DNA of 64,000 nt from Candidatus Vesicomyosocius sp. SY067_SCS001 (GCF_014706615.1 NZ_CP054877.1:968765-1032764); one strand, 5' to 3'. Positions 52,789 through 62,603 are shown, counted from the stretch's first letter. The notes: a model not told the origin generated them from the sequence alone. Made by a program: numbers and translations.

Positions 52789-53466
52789 ATGAATCTAACA
52801 ATTAACGCTTTAACAAGAAATTACCAAGGTAAAAGTGCGAGCCGTCGTCTACGTAGAAATAATAAAATTCCTGCTATTGTTTATGGTACTGGCAAACCAC
52901 CAAGCAAGATAACCTTAGATATTTTTGAAATTACTCACCTATTAGAAAATGAGGAATCTTATACTTCAGTACTTAACCTAATAGTTAACAAAAAAAAAGA
53001 AGCAGTAATTATTAAAAATTTACAACGCCACCCCGCTAAAAATAGCATCACTCATATTGACTTCTTACGTATTAATTTAAAACAATCTATTATCGCCAGT
53101 ATCCCTATACAATTTAACGGCGAGGAAAATAATAAGGCAATGCGTCTAGGTGCAGTTCTTAATCAATTTATGACTTCCATTGAAATTTCTTGCTTACCAA
53201 CAAACTTACCTCACAGCGTCAATGTAGATATCAGTCATCTTGCAATAGGTGAACATATTAACTTGACAGATATTAATATACCAAAAGGTGTAGTTATTAC
53301 CGCATTAACACACGGTGATATTGAAACTAACAACCAAAGTATTGCTATAATTCAAGAGCCTAGAAAGATGGCTGAAATTGAAGAAAATATCATTGTTAAA
53401 GCTGAAGATAGTAAAAATAAAATTACTAAAGATAGTGAAACCAACAAAGATAAATCAAATTCATAA
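52789..53466 (+). CDS. rplY: 50S ribosomal protein L25/CTC
   Basis: The 225-residue protein has the L25 5S-rRNA-binding domain (KSASRRLRRNNKIPAIVYG) and the beta-rich CTC C-terminal domain with a charged tail, the long form found in many bacteria. pth follows by 11 bases, the usual rplY-pth-ychF order. A weak hairpin with a T-run (about 52753-52776) precedes the gene and might end the upstream operon. Confidence 0.96.
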   Translation: MNLTINALTRNYQGKSASRRLRRNNKIPAIVYGTGKPPSKITLDIFEITHLLENEESYTSVLNLIVNKKKEAVIIKNLQRHPAKNSITHIDFLRINLKQSIIASIPIQFNGEENNKAMRLGAVLNQFMTSIEISCLPTNLPHSVNVDISHLAIGEHINLTDINIPKGVVITALTHGDIETNNQSIAIIQEPRKMAEIEENIIVKAEDSKNKITKDSETNKDKSNS

Positions 53467-53477
53467 TTTATCAAAAC

Positions 53478-54059
53478 ATGACGATAAAACTAATTGTTGG
53501 CCTTGGTAACCCAGGCAAAAACTATAAATATCATCGTCATAATGTTGGATTTTGGTTTTGTGACGCTTTAGCTAAACTATACGCTGGAAATTTTAAAAAA
53601 AGAGCTAAATTCTTTGGTGAAGTCACCCAGATTAATATATTTAATCACAAAATTCAATTACTCAAACCTACTACATTTATGAATTGTTCTGGTCAATCAA
53701 TTCAAAGTATTGCTAATTTTTATCAAATTAATGCTAATGAAATATTAATCGTACACGATGAACTAAACATCAAACCTGGTATTGCCAAAATTAAATCAGG
53801 TGGTGGTCATGGTGGGCATAACGGCTTAAGAAACACTATTAAAATATTAGAAACTAAAGAATTTCACAGGCTAAGAATTGGCATAGGTCATCCAGGTAAT
53901 AAATTACAAATAGTTGATTTTGTGCTAAACACACCAAATAAGGACGAATTAGAAAAAATACAAAATGCTTTGAATGATTCGTTACAAGTGATTGAAGATG
54001 TAATTAAAAATAACTTGGATAAAGTCATAAAAATTTTACAAAAAAAAGAAATAATCTAG
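53478..54059 (+). CDS. pth: Peptidyl-tRNA hydrolase
   Basis: The 193-residue protein starts LIVGLGNPGKNYKYHRHNVG (catalytic His21), and has PTTFMNCSGQSIQSI and HDELNIKPG, then GGHGGHNGLRNTI. It frees stalled peptides from peptidyl-tRNA. It is flanked by rplY and ychF, as usual. Confidence 0.98.
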   Translation: MTIKLIVGLGNPGKNYKYHRHNVGFWFCDALAKLYAGNFKKRAKFFGEVTQINIFNHKIQLLKPTTFMNCSGQSIQSIANFYQINANEILIVHDELNIKPGIAKIKSGGGHGGHNGLRNTIKILETKEFHRLRIGIGHPGNKLQIVDFVLNTPNKDELEKIQNALNDSLQVIEDVIKNNLDKVIKILQKKEII

Positions 54060-54071
54060 AGGAGTCATAAA

Positions 54072-55163
54072 ATGGGATTTAAATGTGGCATAATTGGTCT
54101 ACCAAATATTGGAAAGTCAACCTTATTCAACGCATTAACTCAATCTAATATTGAATCTATCAACTATCCTTTTTGTACAATTGAACCAAATATTCGTATT
54201 GTGCCTATTAATGATACACGCTTAGATAAATTAGCAAAAATTATTAACCCTAAAAAAATTATACCTGCTACAATAGAATTTGTTGATATTGCTGGATTAG
54301 TTAAAGGTGCTTCAAAAGGTGAGGGACTGGGCAATCAATTTTTAACCAATATACGTGAAACAGATGCCATTATCCACGTTGTTCGTGCTTTTGATAATGA
54401 TGATATTATTCACGTATCAGGAAAAGTTTCACCGCTTGATGATATTGAAATTATCAACACCGAACTTATTTTAGCTGATTTGAATGTAGTTGAAAAACTA
54501 TATAAAAAATCCATCAAAAACACCAAATCTGGTCAAAAAGATGATATCCCTCTTAAAAATATATTGACAAAAATCTTATCTGTGCTTAACAATGGCAATA
54601 GTATACGTACGCTCTCATTTGATAAAGAAGAATTAAAATTACTAAAAGGCTTTCAATTACTTACCATTAAACCAAATTTATACGTTGCTAATGTAAGCGA
54701 AGTAGGTTTTACTGATAATCCTTATTTAAAGATAATAGAAAAATTATCTAACAAAGAAAATACACAAGTTGTCACAATTTGTGCTAAAACAGAAGATGAA
54801 ATTTCAGAATTAGACAAAAATGAAAAACAAGAATTTCTATCTGAAATGGGACAAAGTAAATCAGGACTAGATAAATTAATTAAAGCAGGATATAAATTAT
54901 TAGGATTACAAACATATTTTACTGCTGGTGCTCAAGAAGTACGAGCTTGGACAATTAACATTGGTGATAAAGCTCCACAAGCTGCTAGCAAAATTCATAG
55001 TGATCTTGAAAAAGGCTTTATTCGCGCACAAACCATCGCATTTTCTGATTTTATTGAATTTAACGGTGAAAAAGGTGCAAAAGAAGCTGGAAATTTACGT
55101 TCAGAAGGAAAAGAATATATCGTTCAAGATGGTGATATTATACACTTTCTGTATAATATATAA
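54072..55163 (+). CDS. ychF: Redox-regulated/ribosome-binding ATPase YchF
   Basis: The 363-residue protein has the P-loop [16 protein letters not shown], the [20 protein letters not shown] switch and the C-terminal TGS domain with [14 protein letters not shown]. The altered G4 motif (NVSE) gives preference for ATP over GTP, as in the family. It lies 12 bases after pth. Confidence 0.98.
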   Translation: MGFKCGIIGLPNIGKSTLFNALTQSNIESINYPFCTIEPNIRIVPINDTRLDKLAKIINPKKIIPATIEFVDIAGLVKGASKGEGLGNQFLTNIRETDAIIHVVRAFDNDDIIHVSGKVSPLDDIEIINTELILADLNVVEKLYKKSIKNTKSGQKDDIPLKNILTKILSVLNNGNSIRTLSFDKEELKLLKGFQLLTIKPNLYVANVSEVGFTDNPYLKIIEKLSNKENTQVVTICAKTEDEISELDKNEKQEFLSEMGQSKSGLDKLIKAGYKLLGLQTYFTAGAQEVRAWTINIGDKAPQAASKIHSDLEKGFIRAQTIAFSDFIEFNGEKGAKEAGNLRSEGKEYIVQDGDIIHFLYNI

Positions 55164-55183
55164 ACTTATTTAATATTAAACTA

Positions 55184-56722
55184 ATGAAATCTAAAAAACA
55201 AACAAAACTATTGTTAATTCTAGATGGCTGGGGTTATTCTAAAACAACCAAAAATAATGCTATTGCACTAGCAAATACATCGGTTTGGGATAAATTAAAT
55301 CAAACCTTCCCACATTCTTTAATTCATACCAGTGGCAAAGATGTTGGCCTACCTGGAAAACAAATGGGAAATTCAGAAGTTGGGCATCTTAACCTAGGTG
55401 CAGGACGTATTGTAAAACAAGATTTTACTCGAATTTATAACGAACTTCAAAATGGAGATTTCTTTAGAAATCCAATTCTAAGAAACTCGTTAGAATACGC
55501 AAATGATAACAATAAAGCTATTCACATTATGGGACTCTTATCTGATGGTGGCGTACACTCACACGAAGAACAAATCCACGCCATGTTAGAAATGACACAT
55601 AGACAAGGTTGTAAAAACGTTTATTTACATATATTTACAGACGGTAGAGATTGTGCACAAAAAAGTGCAAAAAAATACATTAAAAAACTTGAAAATAAAA
55701 TAAAAGAGCTTAATACGGGAGAAATTGTTAGTCTTATTGGTCGATACTTTTCAATGGACCGAGACAATCGTTGGTCACGTATACGTTGCGCTTATGAGCT
55801 TATAGCAAAAGGTAAAGCAAAGTTTTTAGCTAAGTCTGCTTTAAACGCTATAGAATTAGCATACGCACGTGGTGAAACTGATGAGTTTATCCAATCAACC
55901 TCAATTAAAGCACCAACCTCAATAAAAAAAGGTGATGTGTTAATTCTTATGAATTACCGTGCAGATCGTGCTAGACAAATTACATGTGCTTTTACTGATG
56001 AAGCTTTTCAAGGGTTTTCACGTGGAACATTCGTCCCGACACAATTTGTTTGTCTAACTGAGTACAAAAAAGACTTTAACCTACCAATAGCTTATCCGTC
56101 TTCTAAACTAAATAATGTTCTAGGAAAATATTTATCAAATTTAGGTATGACCCAACTTAGAATTGCCGAAACTGAAAAATATGCACATGTAACCTTTTTT
56201 CTCAACGGTGGCATAGAACAAGCTTTTAACGGTGAAGAACGTGTGTTAATTCCTTCACCTGATGTAGCTACTTATGACTTACAACCTGAAATGAGTGCAT
56301 TTGAGCTCACTGATGCATTGGTTGAAAATATTGAAAGCCAAAAATATGATCTAATTATTTGCAATTTTGCTAACACTGATATGGTAGGGCATTCTGGCAA
56401 ACTAGACGCCACTATTAAAGCTGTTGAAGCCGTTGATACTTGCTTAGGTATTATTTACAAAGCTATGTTTGCTATTGGTGGTGAAATGCTAATCACTGCT
56501 GATCATGGCAATGCAGAACAAATGATTAACCCACAAACAAATGAAATACATACAGCACACACCAATAATCCAGTACCTTTAATTTTTGTTAGCAATCGAA
56601 AAGCAGATATTGTGAAACCAGGGAAAGGTGCATTGTCAGACATTGCACCAACATTATTGGCAATGATGGATATTGAAAAACCAGATGAAATGACTGGAAA
56701 TAGTTTATTAACATTTAAGTAA
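55184..56722 (+). CDS. gpmI: 2,3-bisphosphoglycerate-independent phosphoglycerate mutase
   Basis: The 512-residue metalloenzyme has the active-site Ser64 in GKQMGNSEVGHLNLGAG, LILDGWGY (metal Asp14) and ITADHGNAEQM near the C-terminus. It interconverts 3- and 2-phosphoglycerate with two Mn2+ ions. It is the fourth gene of the rplY series, followed by rpe 30 bases later. Confidence 0.98.
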   Translation: MKSKKQTKLLLILDGWGYSKTTKNNAIALANTSVWDKLNQTFPHSLIHTSGKDVGLPGKQMGNSEVGHLNLGAGRIVKQDFTRIYNELQNGDFFRNPILRNSLEYANDNNKAIHIMGLLSDGGVHSHEEQIHAMLEMTHRQGCKNVYLHIFTDGRDCAQKSAKKYIKKLENKIKELNTGEIVSLIGRYFSMDRDNRWSRIRCAYELIAKGKAKFLAKSALNAIELAYARGETDEFIQSTSIKAPTSIKKGDVLILMNYRADRARQITCAFTDEAFQGFSRGTFVPTQFVCLTEYKKDFNLPIAYPSSKLNNVLGKYLSNLGMTQLRIAETEKYAHVTFFLNGGIEQAFNGEERVLIPSPDVATYDLQPEMSAFELTDALVENIESQKYDLIICNFANTDMVGHSGKLDATIKAVEAVDTCLGIIYKAMFAIGGEMLITADHGNAEQMINPQTNEIHTAHTNNPVPLIFVSNRKADIVKPGKGALSDIAPTLLAMMDIEKPDEMTGNSLLTFK

Positions 56723-56752
56723 AATAACAAGATTAATCTCTCAAGGAGACTC

Positions 56753-57424
56753 ATGAAACAAGCTAATTTTATTGCCCCTTCAATTCTTTCAGCAGACTTT
56801 TCCAGGCTAGGTGAAGAAGTTGATAATGTACTTAAAGATGGTGCTGATATCATCCACTTTGACGTAATGGACAATCACTATGTACCAAATTTAACCATCG
56901 GTCCTTTGGTATGTGAAGCACTTAAAAATCATGGCGTTAATGCACCAATTGATATCCACTTAATGGTTAAACCAGTTGATAACATTATCCCTAATTTCAT
57001 AAAAGCTGGTGCGTCATATATTACTTTTCACCCAGAAGCATCAGAACATATTGATAGAACATTAGGTATGATCCAGGAAGGAGGTTGTAAAGCTGGCCTA
57101 GTATTCAATCCTGCAACACCAATACACGTACTAGAAAACGTCATGAGTAAACTAGACATAATTTTATTGATGTCTGTCAATCCTGGCTTTGGTGGACAAT
57201 CCTTTATTCCTCATACATTAGAAAAATGTCGTAAAGTCAGAAAACTAATTGATGCAAGTGGTAGAAACATTCGTTTAGAGGTTGATGGCGGTATAAAAAT
57301 TAATAACATTCATGAAGTATCCAAAGCTGGTGCAGACACATTTGTTGCTGGCTCTGCAATCTTTAAAACCGATAATTACAAAGTAACCATAGATGCAATG
57401 CGCATGAAACTTGTTGAAGTTTAA
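56753..57424 (+). CDS. rpe: Ribulose-phosphate 3-epimerase
   Basis: The 223-residue TIM barrel has [43 protein letters not shown] and [10 protein letters not shown]. It interconverts ribulose- and xylulose-5-phosphate in the pentose phosphate and Calvin cycles. A clear ribosome site AAGGAG precedes the start. It ends the rplY-pth-ychF-gpmI-rpe series. Confidence 0.98.
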   Translation: MKQANFIAPSILSADFSRLGEEVDNVLKDGADIIHFDVMDNHYVPNLTIGPLVCEALKNHGVNAPIDIHLMVKPVDNIIPNFIKAGASYITFHPEASEHIDRTLGMIQEGGCKAGLVFNPATPIHVLENVMSKLDIILLMSVNPGFGGQSFIPHTLEKCRKVRKLIDASGRNIRLEVDGGIKINNIHEVSKAGADTFVAGSAIFKTDNYKVTIDAMRMKLVEV

Positions 57425-57429
57425 TTAAC

Positions 57430-57458
57430 TTGAAGAGTTAACCTAACCTTGGTATAAT
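57430..57458 (+). promoter_or_regulatory. Sigma-70 promoter of rpsB-tsf
   Basis: TTGAAG (57430-57435), a 17-base spacer and TATAAT (57453-57458), with TGG directly before the -10 box (extended -10 form), lie just after rpe. Transcription should start near 57465, giving a leader of about 215 bases before rpsB. Confidence 0.82.
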
Positions 57459-57464
57459 ACATTT

Positions 57465-57681
57465 TTAGATTAAATCTATTTATACCTACAAATACCAATA
57501 GATTTAAAAGTTTAGTTTATGGTTATATGACTCTAAGCTCAAAAGTAAAGACACCAAATTTATTTTAATGTACCACATAACTGACATTCAGGAGTCTTGT
57601 AAAAAAATTGACTAGTAGAAGTTTTAAAAGAAGGTGTCAATAAGCGCTTTACTAACTCTAACCTCTCTTGGAGAAAATATA
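57465..57681 (+). promoter_or_regulatory. Structured rpsB leader, probable S2 autoregulation region
   Basis: The leader contains a 9-bp inverted repeat (AAATCTATT 57472-57480 / AATAGATTT 57497-57505), GTTATATG/CACATAAC (57522-57529 / 57574-57581, one mismatch), GACTC/GAGTC (57529-57533 / 57592-57596) and GACACC/GGTGTC (57550-57555 / 57633-57638). The last two pairs cross, as in a pseudoknot. E. coli rpsB is autoregulated by S2 through its leader; whether this follows the same fold is inferred. Confidence 0.55.
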
Positions 57682-58500
57682 ATGGCAAAAACCTCAATGA
57701 AAAAAATGCTAGAAACTGGTGTACACTTTGGACACCGTGCTCGTTTCTGGCACCCCAAAATGAAGCGCTTTATTTATGGTACTCGTAATGGTATACATAT
57801 TATCAACCTAGAAAAAACACTTCCTATGTTTAATGATGTGCTTAACTTTATAAGCAAAACTGTAAAAGCTGGTAGATCTATCTTGTTTGTAGGTACAAAA
57901 AGAGCAGCAAGCAACATTATCAAACAAGAAGCTATACGTTGTGGCATGCCATACGTCAATCACCGTTGGTTAGGCGGTATGATGACTAACTATAAAACCA
58001 TAAAAGCCTCTATTAAACGCCTAAAAGATCTAGAATTTTTAGCAGAAGAAAACTTTAATCAATTTGGCAAAAAAGAAGCACTCATAATGAGGCGTGAAAT
58101 GAAAAAATTAGAACGTAGCCTGGGAGGTATTAAAGATTTAGGAAGTATTCCAGATGTTGTCTTTGTAATTGATACTGGAATTGAAAAAAATGCAGTAGCA
58201 GAGGCTAAGAAACTACACTTACCAATTATTGGTATTGTAGATACCAACCATAACCCTGAAGGTATTGATTATGTTATCCCTGGTAATGATGACTCCATCA
58301 GAGCAATTGGTTTCTATGCAAGAGAAATTGCAAACACTATTTTAGAAACCAAGGCTACTTACAGCTTGCCTATGGATAAAAAAGTTTCAATTAAAAAATC
58401 AGAAACTCAAAAACCAAACATTAAAAAAGTATCTGTTGAACAAATACTAGTAAAAAAAGCTACTAACACACCTATGAAAAATACAAATCTAAGAAGATAA
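57682..58500 (+). CDS. rpsB: 30S ribosomal protein S2
   Basis: From the ATG at 57682 the 272-residue protein reads [20 protein letters not shown], the standard S2 start; a longer frame from 57634 begins inside the leader and lacks homology. GGAGA (57670-57674) lies seven bases before the chosen start. The C-terminus has a lysine-rich extension beyond the E. coli length (241). tsf follows. Confidence 0.98.
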   Translation: MAKTSMKKMLETGVHFGHRARFWHPKMKRFIYGTRNGIHIINLEKTLPMFNDVLNFISKTVKAGRSILFVGTKRAASNIIKQEAIRCGMPYVNHRWLGGMMTNYKTIKASIKRLKDLEFLAEENFNQFGKKEALIMRREMKKLERSLGGIKDLGSIPDVVFVIDTGIEKNAVAEAKKLHLPIIGIVDTNHNPEGIDYVIPGNDDSIRAIGFYAREIANTILETKATYSLPMDKKVSIKKSETQKPNIKKVSVEQILVKKATNTPMKNTNLRR

Positions 58501-58663
58501 ATTTAACAACTCTTAAATAAAATAAAAGACTAATTTAATTGTTTCTACTAAAACAAAGAAAAATACAACTATTAACAGTTCAAACAAATACTAAGACTAA
58601 ACAACAAATTATACCAATATATTGTTATATCTTAAAAGATACAGCAAAAACAGGAGATTAATT

Positions 58664-59536
58664 ATGAAAATTACAGCCTCTTTAGTTAAAAAATTAAGAC
58701 AAAGAATAGGAGCAGGCATGATGGATTGTAAAAAAGCCTTAAACGCAACCAATGGTAATATAGAAAAAGCTATTGATTTAATGCGCACTTCAAGTACTAC
58801 CAAAGCCGCTAAAAAATCAGATCGTATTACAATTGAAGGCTTAGTCAAGATTAACATTAGCGCTAATAAAAAGACAGTTACTATTTTAGAAGTTAATTCT
58901 GAAACTGATTTTGTTACCAAAAGTGATGCTTTTATTGGCTTTGTTAATATGTTAGGAATGTTAGCACTGAAAACAACACCTGCTAATATTGAAGAATTTT
59001 TATCTCAACCACTAAACAACGGAGACTCAATAAAAAAAGCACGTGAAGAAATTATTGCAAAAGTAGGTGAAAATATTACAATCAGACGTGTACAAACAAT
59101 CAAAACGGATAATAGTATTATTGGTACATATAAACATAGGGATCGTATTGCTGTAGTTACAATTTTAAAAAATGGAGATGAAACACTTGCAAAAGACATT
59201 GCAATGCATATTGCTGCTACCAAACCAAAATGTATTACTGAAGCAGAATTATCATCAGATCTCTTAGAAAGAGAGAAAACAATTTTTATTGAACAAAGCA
59301 AAAAATCTGGAAAACCAAATAACATTATTGAAAAAATGATTATTGGTCGTATGAAAAAATTTGTTAACGAGGTAACACTTTATGGTCAACCTTTTATAAA
59401 AGACCATGACATAACAATAGGAAAACTTATGCAATTAAACAATACACAAGTGGAGTTTTTTGTACGATTTGAAGTTGGTGAAGGCATTGAAAAAAAAGAA
59501 AAAAACTTTGTTGATGAGGTTGTAGCACTAGTTTAA
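58664..59536 (+). CDS. tsf: Elongation factor Ts
   Basis: From the ATG at 58664 (after AGGAG at 58652) the 290-residue protein begins MKITASLVKKLRQRIGAGMM and has the TDFVTKSDAF and QPFIKD segments that form the EF-Ts core. It recycles EF-Tu-GDP. A frame from 58622 adds a non-homologous stretch. pyrH and frr, which usually follow, are not here. Confidence 0.98.
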   Translation: MKITASLVKKLRQRIGAGMMDCKKALNATNGNIEKAIDLMRTSSTTKAAKKSDRITIEGLVKINISANKKTVTILEVNSETDFVTKSDAFIGFVNMLGMLALKTTPANIEEFLSQPLNNGDSIKKAREEIIAKVGENITIRRVQTIKTDNSIIGTYKHRDRIAVVTILKNGDETLAKDIAMHIAATKPKCITEAELSSDLLEREKTIFIEQSKKSGKPNNIIEKMIIGRMKKFVNEVTLYGQPFIKDHDITIGKLMQLNNTQVEFFVRFEVGEGIEKKEKNFVDEVVALV

Positions 59537-59976
59537 AATCAGTACTTATTAACCTTATTTACCAAAATATTAATTTCTGTTTTTTTCAAAAAAATAGTAC
59601 TTACCTGATCAAAATATTTACGATTACGATTAATTTATTTTAAACAAATAAAGATGAATAAATATTCTTTATCTTAACTTTAACAAAATCATTTTTTCAA
59701 TAATGTTATTTATTAGTAAATAACAAATCATAAAATATCTTTAATAGACATTAATATAATCATATTAGTAACACTAATATTACTAATTTATTAGTTATCC
59801 ATAAATATAATCCATTAACTTAGAAACTCTTTTAATCAATCTTCTATGTCTACTATTTATTAAACAAATTTCCTCCATATGTAAATACAAAAGAATACTA
59901 TTTATAGTATTCTTTTGTATTCCTTAAACACTAAACTTAACCAAGAAGCACAAACCCCAACAAGGAAAAAATAATT
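59537..59976. other. 440-base gap between tsf and the repeat-protein gene
   Basis: There is no gene. The right part holds the 17-bp perfect hairpin at 59884-59921; the rest is AT-rich sequence with stops in all frames. pyrH would be expected after tsf in many relatives but is not recognisable here. Confidence 0.5.
59884..59921. terminator. Bidirectional terminator hairpin (17-bp perfect stem)
   Basis: Arms of 17 bases (59884-59900 and 59905-59921) pair perfectly around the loop TTTA, with the AAAAG/CTTTT blocks inside. It lies 56 bases past the stop of the minus-strand repeat protein and 348 bases past tsf, so it mainly ends the former. It is the longest perfect hairpin I saw in the window. 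Confidence 0.78.
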
Positions 59977-60456
59977 TTACTTAGAAATCACTTGATCACG
60001 ACTATCAGCAGTTGCATTAGCTTTAGCATCTGCATACCCCTTAGCATATGCATCTACTTGTGCTTTAGCATATACATCTACTTGTGCTTCAACGTTAGCA
60101 TTGGTAATACCTTCATATTTTCCATCAACACTTGCATTAGAGACATTTTTAATTTTATTATTATTATTATAATGGAACCCCCAATCAGAATCATTGTTCA
60201 TGTTTTTATTATTCGAAAAAGGTCCCCAATTATTAACACCGTTAAAAGGTCCCAAATTAGAACTACCATCAAAAGGTCCCCAATTATTAGCGCCGTTAAA
60301 AGGACCTATATTTGAACCACTATTCACTGGACCCCAATTATTTAAATCACTACCACTACCATAACCGTAACCATTATTATTTGAGCTATTATTAAAAAAA
60401 CTAGCTGATACTGATGTAACAGCTACCAAAGTAAAAATAACAATTATCTTTCTCAT
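59977..60456 (-). CDS. Exported nine-residue repeat protein, candidate sulfur-globule protein
   Basis: The 159-residue protein has a Sec signal (MRKIIVIFTLVAVTSVSA, 1-18), an Asn/Gly/Tyr-rich stretch, five tandem nine-residue repeats (39-83: NNWGPVNSG, SNIGPFNGA, NNWGPFDGS, SNLGPFNGV, NNWGPFSNN) alternating Trp with Ile/Leu, a linker, and an Ala/Tyr/Asp-rich end with the eight-residue repeat AQVDVYAK/AQVDAYAK (124-139). Small exported, Gly/Asn/aromatic repeat proteins coat sulfur globules in Allochromatium and relatives; this is the reason for the call, by analogy only. The ATG at 60456 follows a GGAG ribosome site; a TTG at 60468 overlaps that site and is rejected. An outer-membrane or matrix role is the alternative. 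Confidence 0.62.
   Translation of the reverse strand: MRKIIVIFTLVAVTSVSASFFNNSSNNNGYGYGSGSDLNNWGPVNSGSNIGPFNGANNWGPFDGSSNLGPFNGVNNWGPFSNNKNMNNDSDWGFHYNNNNKIKNVSNASVDGKYEGITNANVEAQVDVYAKAQVDAYAKGYADAKANATADSRDQVISK
60208..60342 (-). repeat. Five tandem 27-base coding repeats (nine-residue period)
   Basis: This DNA encodes residues 39-83 of the repeat protein. Five 27-base units alternate between a W-form (NNWGPF) and an I/L-form (SNIGPF, SNLGPF), giving a 54-base higher-order period. The high similarity suggests recent duplication or unequal exchange within the gene. Confidence 0.85.
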
Positions 60457-60485
60457 ATTAATCTCCAAATTTAAAAGTATTAACT

Positions 60486-60502
60486 CTCTTATTTTTTAAG
60501 AG
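60486..60502 (-). promoter_or_regulatory. Hairpin in the 5' leader of the repeat-protein mRNA
   Basis: CTCTTA and TAAGAG (60486-60491, 60497-60502) pair around five T bases, extended by two more pairs (one G-T) outwards. In the transcript it lies about 30 bases before the start codon, where it could stabilise the mRNA. Confidence 0.45.
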
Positions 60503-60539
60503 GGGTTTAAGTATCAAACCTCATAGTCTTGATGGAAAT

Positions 60540-60567
60540 ATTATACGATAAATATATTATAAGTCAA
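60540..60567 (-). promoter_or_regulatory. Sigma-70 promoter of the repeat-protein gene
   Basis: Read on the minus strand, TTGACT (60567-60562) and TATAAT (60545-60540) are 16 bases apart. This is near consensus and predicts a leader of about 77 bases. Strong promoter signals in so AT-rich a genome fit an abundant structural protein. Confidence 0.75.
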
Positions 60568-60969
60568 TAATATTCTAATATATATTTTTAAAAAAGCAAC
60601 TAGAAAACTAAATTGATATAGAATTAACAAAATAATCCCTTAGTTAATCACATTAAGTACTGTAAAAAAATTCTAAGTATCATAATCTTAAAACATCAAA
60701 TTAACAATAATCTCATATACTCTATAAAAGAGTAATATTTTACATTAAAAATAAAATTATAAAAAAACTAATTACAAATCAGTAAGCTTAGTCTTTTTAA
60801 GAACTAACCACCTAAAAATATTCTTAAGTAACTTTTTAACAAAATAACCAACTCATGCAAGTATCTAAAATTTTAACTATTTCTCCAATATCTTTCTGAA
60901 TTAATAATAGCTCTTAACAATAAATAACTAAATTTATAAATAATAAAACAAAATAAGATTGTATTAATC
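60568..60969. other. About 400-base gap between the two exported-protein genes
   Basis: I see no gene, RNA or terminator beyond the promoter described above. All frames have stops and the composition is AT-rich. Confidence 0.45.
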
Positions 60970-61380
60970 CTATTGATTCTCAATCTTTAAGGTAGAGACT
61001 GCTGCAGGAAACAACATATAACTTAAATCATTATAGGTTGTATTCATTGATTCGAAAAAATTTTTCTGATATTCACTAGTGTTATTATTCATAATAAAAT
61101 TAGATTGTGAAATTTTATTTTTTTTAAAAGTAAAAGAAAAATCAGTTAATACCAACCAATTACTAGGCTTAACACTATTTTTAATTCTAAAATTTATACT
61201 ATTTAACCAAATATTTTGGTTTCTTACAATATTATAATATTTCACAAAACTTAAAGAATTCCAATAAGGATATTTTACTTTATTATTATAATTTGAGATC
61301 CCATAATTACCACCCAAAAATGCAAATGATTCATTAAATATTATTAATAGAAAAAATAATAACCAGTTAAATTTCTTCAT
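60970..61380 (-). CDS. Small exported Asn/Tyr-rich protein of unknown function
   Basis: I do not recognise this 136-residue protein. It has a Sec signal (MKKFNWLLFFLLIIFNESFA, cleavage probably after residue 20), a start of the mature part rich in Gly, Asn and Tyr (FLGGNYGISNYNNKVKYPYW), and no cysteine or membrane segment. A TGATATAAT extended -10 box (on the minus strand at 61417-61422) lies 37 bases upstream. It lies upstream of the repeat protein in the same direction, so a shared envelope or sulfur-globule role is possible but unproven. Confidence 0.6.
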   Translation of the reverse strand: MKKFNWLLFFLLIIFNESFAFLGGNYGISNYNNKVKYPYWNSLSFVKYYNIVRNQNIWLNSINFRIKNSVKPSNWLVLTDFSFTFKKNKISQSNFIMNNNTSEYQKNFFESMNTTYNDLSYMLFPAAVSTLKIENQ

Positions 61381-62132
61381 AAAAATACCTAATCAATCAT
61401 CGTATACTTAAAAAGAATTATATCATTGTGTTTAATATCTACAAATATTATCAAATATACACTTATGTAATCAATCAATACCCTTTATCGATACACCTGC
61501 TTACATAAATTTTATAAAATTACTAATAATAACTTTAAAATCTAAAGATTGATTAAAGTAAAATATCCTTATTGGAATTCTTTTTTAGCCGTAAACTATT
61601 AAAATAAGATATTAACCATATTCACTCATACTATTGTAGTTGATTCAATCAATCACTTAATTATAAAATTTTCAAAAAAAATCTAACCAAATTATTAAAA
61701 TTAACAATTTTAATATATACTATCTTATTAGATATATTTTATCAATATAAATTTTGATAAAATATAGGCTTAAATCATAAGCTTTAAAATTTCTTATATA
61801 CTTAATAAGTACTGAATTATATTATTCAACATTTATATTAGTAGTCTTAATCTGTATTAATATTAAAATCAACAAATAGGATTACTACTTTTAAACTTCT
61901 AATATAATTACTCAAATTAACTAATAATTTAAACAATGATACATCGTTAAAAAACAATATTTCATCAATTAATAATAGATTTTTAATCTTATAAGTACTA
62001 AACGTAAAATTATTAATACTTTTTTCACCTTAACATTAAAATTTATCTACATTATTTTTACAATATATTATTATCTTATCTAATATTTATCTTAATTACT
62101 ATTACTAAAATAGTATATTGCTATATTAAACA
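61381..62132. other. 752-base AT-rich gap, no gene recognised
   Basis: Apart from the -10 box of the 136-residue gene at the left end, the gap has no open frame of note. In many gammaproteobacteria the secG/tRNA-Leu cluster is followed by rimP-nusA or nuo genes; none is visible, so this may be the trace of a lost junction. Confidence 0.45.
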
Positions 62133-62218
62133 TGGTGCCGATGGCCGGACTCGAACCGGCACAAGCATAGCTTACTACCCCCTCAAGGTAGCACGTCTAC
62201 CAATTCCGCCACACCGGC
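62133..62218 (-). tRNA. leuU: tRNA-Leu (anticodon GAG)
   Basis: The 86-base gene folds as a cloverleaf with a long variable arm. The acceptor arms GCCGGTG and CATCGGC pair (one G-T), the anticodon stem CTACC/GGTAG encloses the loop TTGAGGG (anticodon GAG), the T-loop GGTTCGAGTCC is standard, and CCA is encoded. It follows secG by 19 bases, the usual tpiA-secG-tRNA-Leu order. Confidence 0.97.
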
Positions 62219-62237
62219 CATATGAAAATCAATTATA

Positions 62238-62603
62238 TTAATAATTTGGAATATCAATAGTATCTAACTTATTTAAAATAGGAATAACCGTAGGAATATC
62301 AGGCGCTACCAGTTTTCCTGTTGTTATTTGTTCCATAATACTTATTGACTTATTACCAACACTACTATCATGAGTCGCCAAATAAGCTAACGTCAAACTA
62401 GTTAAAAAAAAGCCCAAAGATAAACCAGTAATTAACTTATAAAGAAATGAATTTGCACCTCGTACACCAAAAACCGAACCAGAAACACCCGAACCAAAAG
62501 CAGCACCTGCATCAGCACCTTTACCATGTTGCATTAAAATTAAAACAATTAAACTTAGTGCTAAAAACATATGAATAATCAAAATAAATTGAAAAGACAT
62601 CAT
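62238..62603 (-). CDS. secG: Protein-export membrane protein SecG
   Basis: The 121-residue protein has two membrane helices and the SecG segment VLILMQHGKGADAGAAFGSG, then SVFGVRGANSFLYKLITG. It is part of the SecYEG translocon. Its start shares a base with the tpiA stop. The C-terminal extension is Ile/Pro-rich. Confidence 0.96.
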   Translation of the reverse strand: MMSFQFILIIHMFLALSLIVLILMQHGKGADAGAAFGSGVSGSVFGVRGANSFLYKLITGLSLGFFLTSLTLAYLATHDSSVGNKSISIMEQITTGKLVAPDIPTVIPILNKLDTIDIPNY

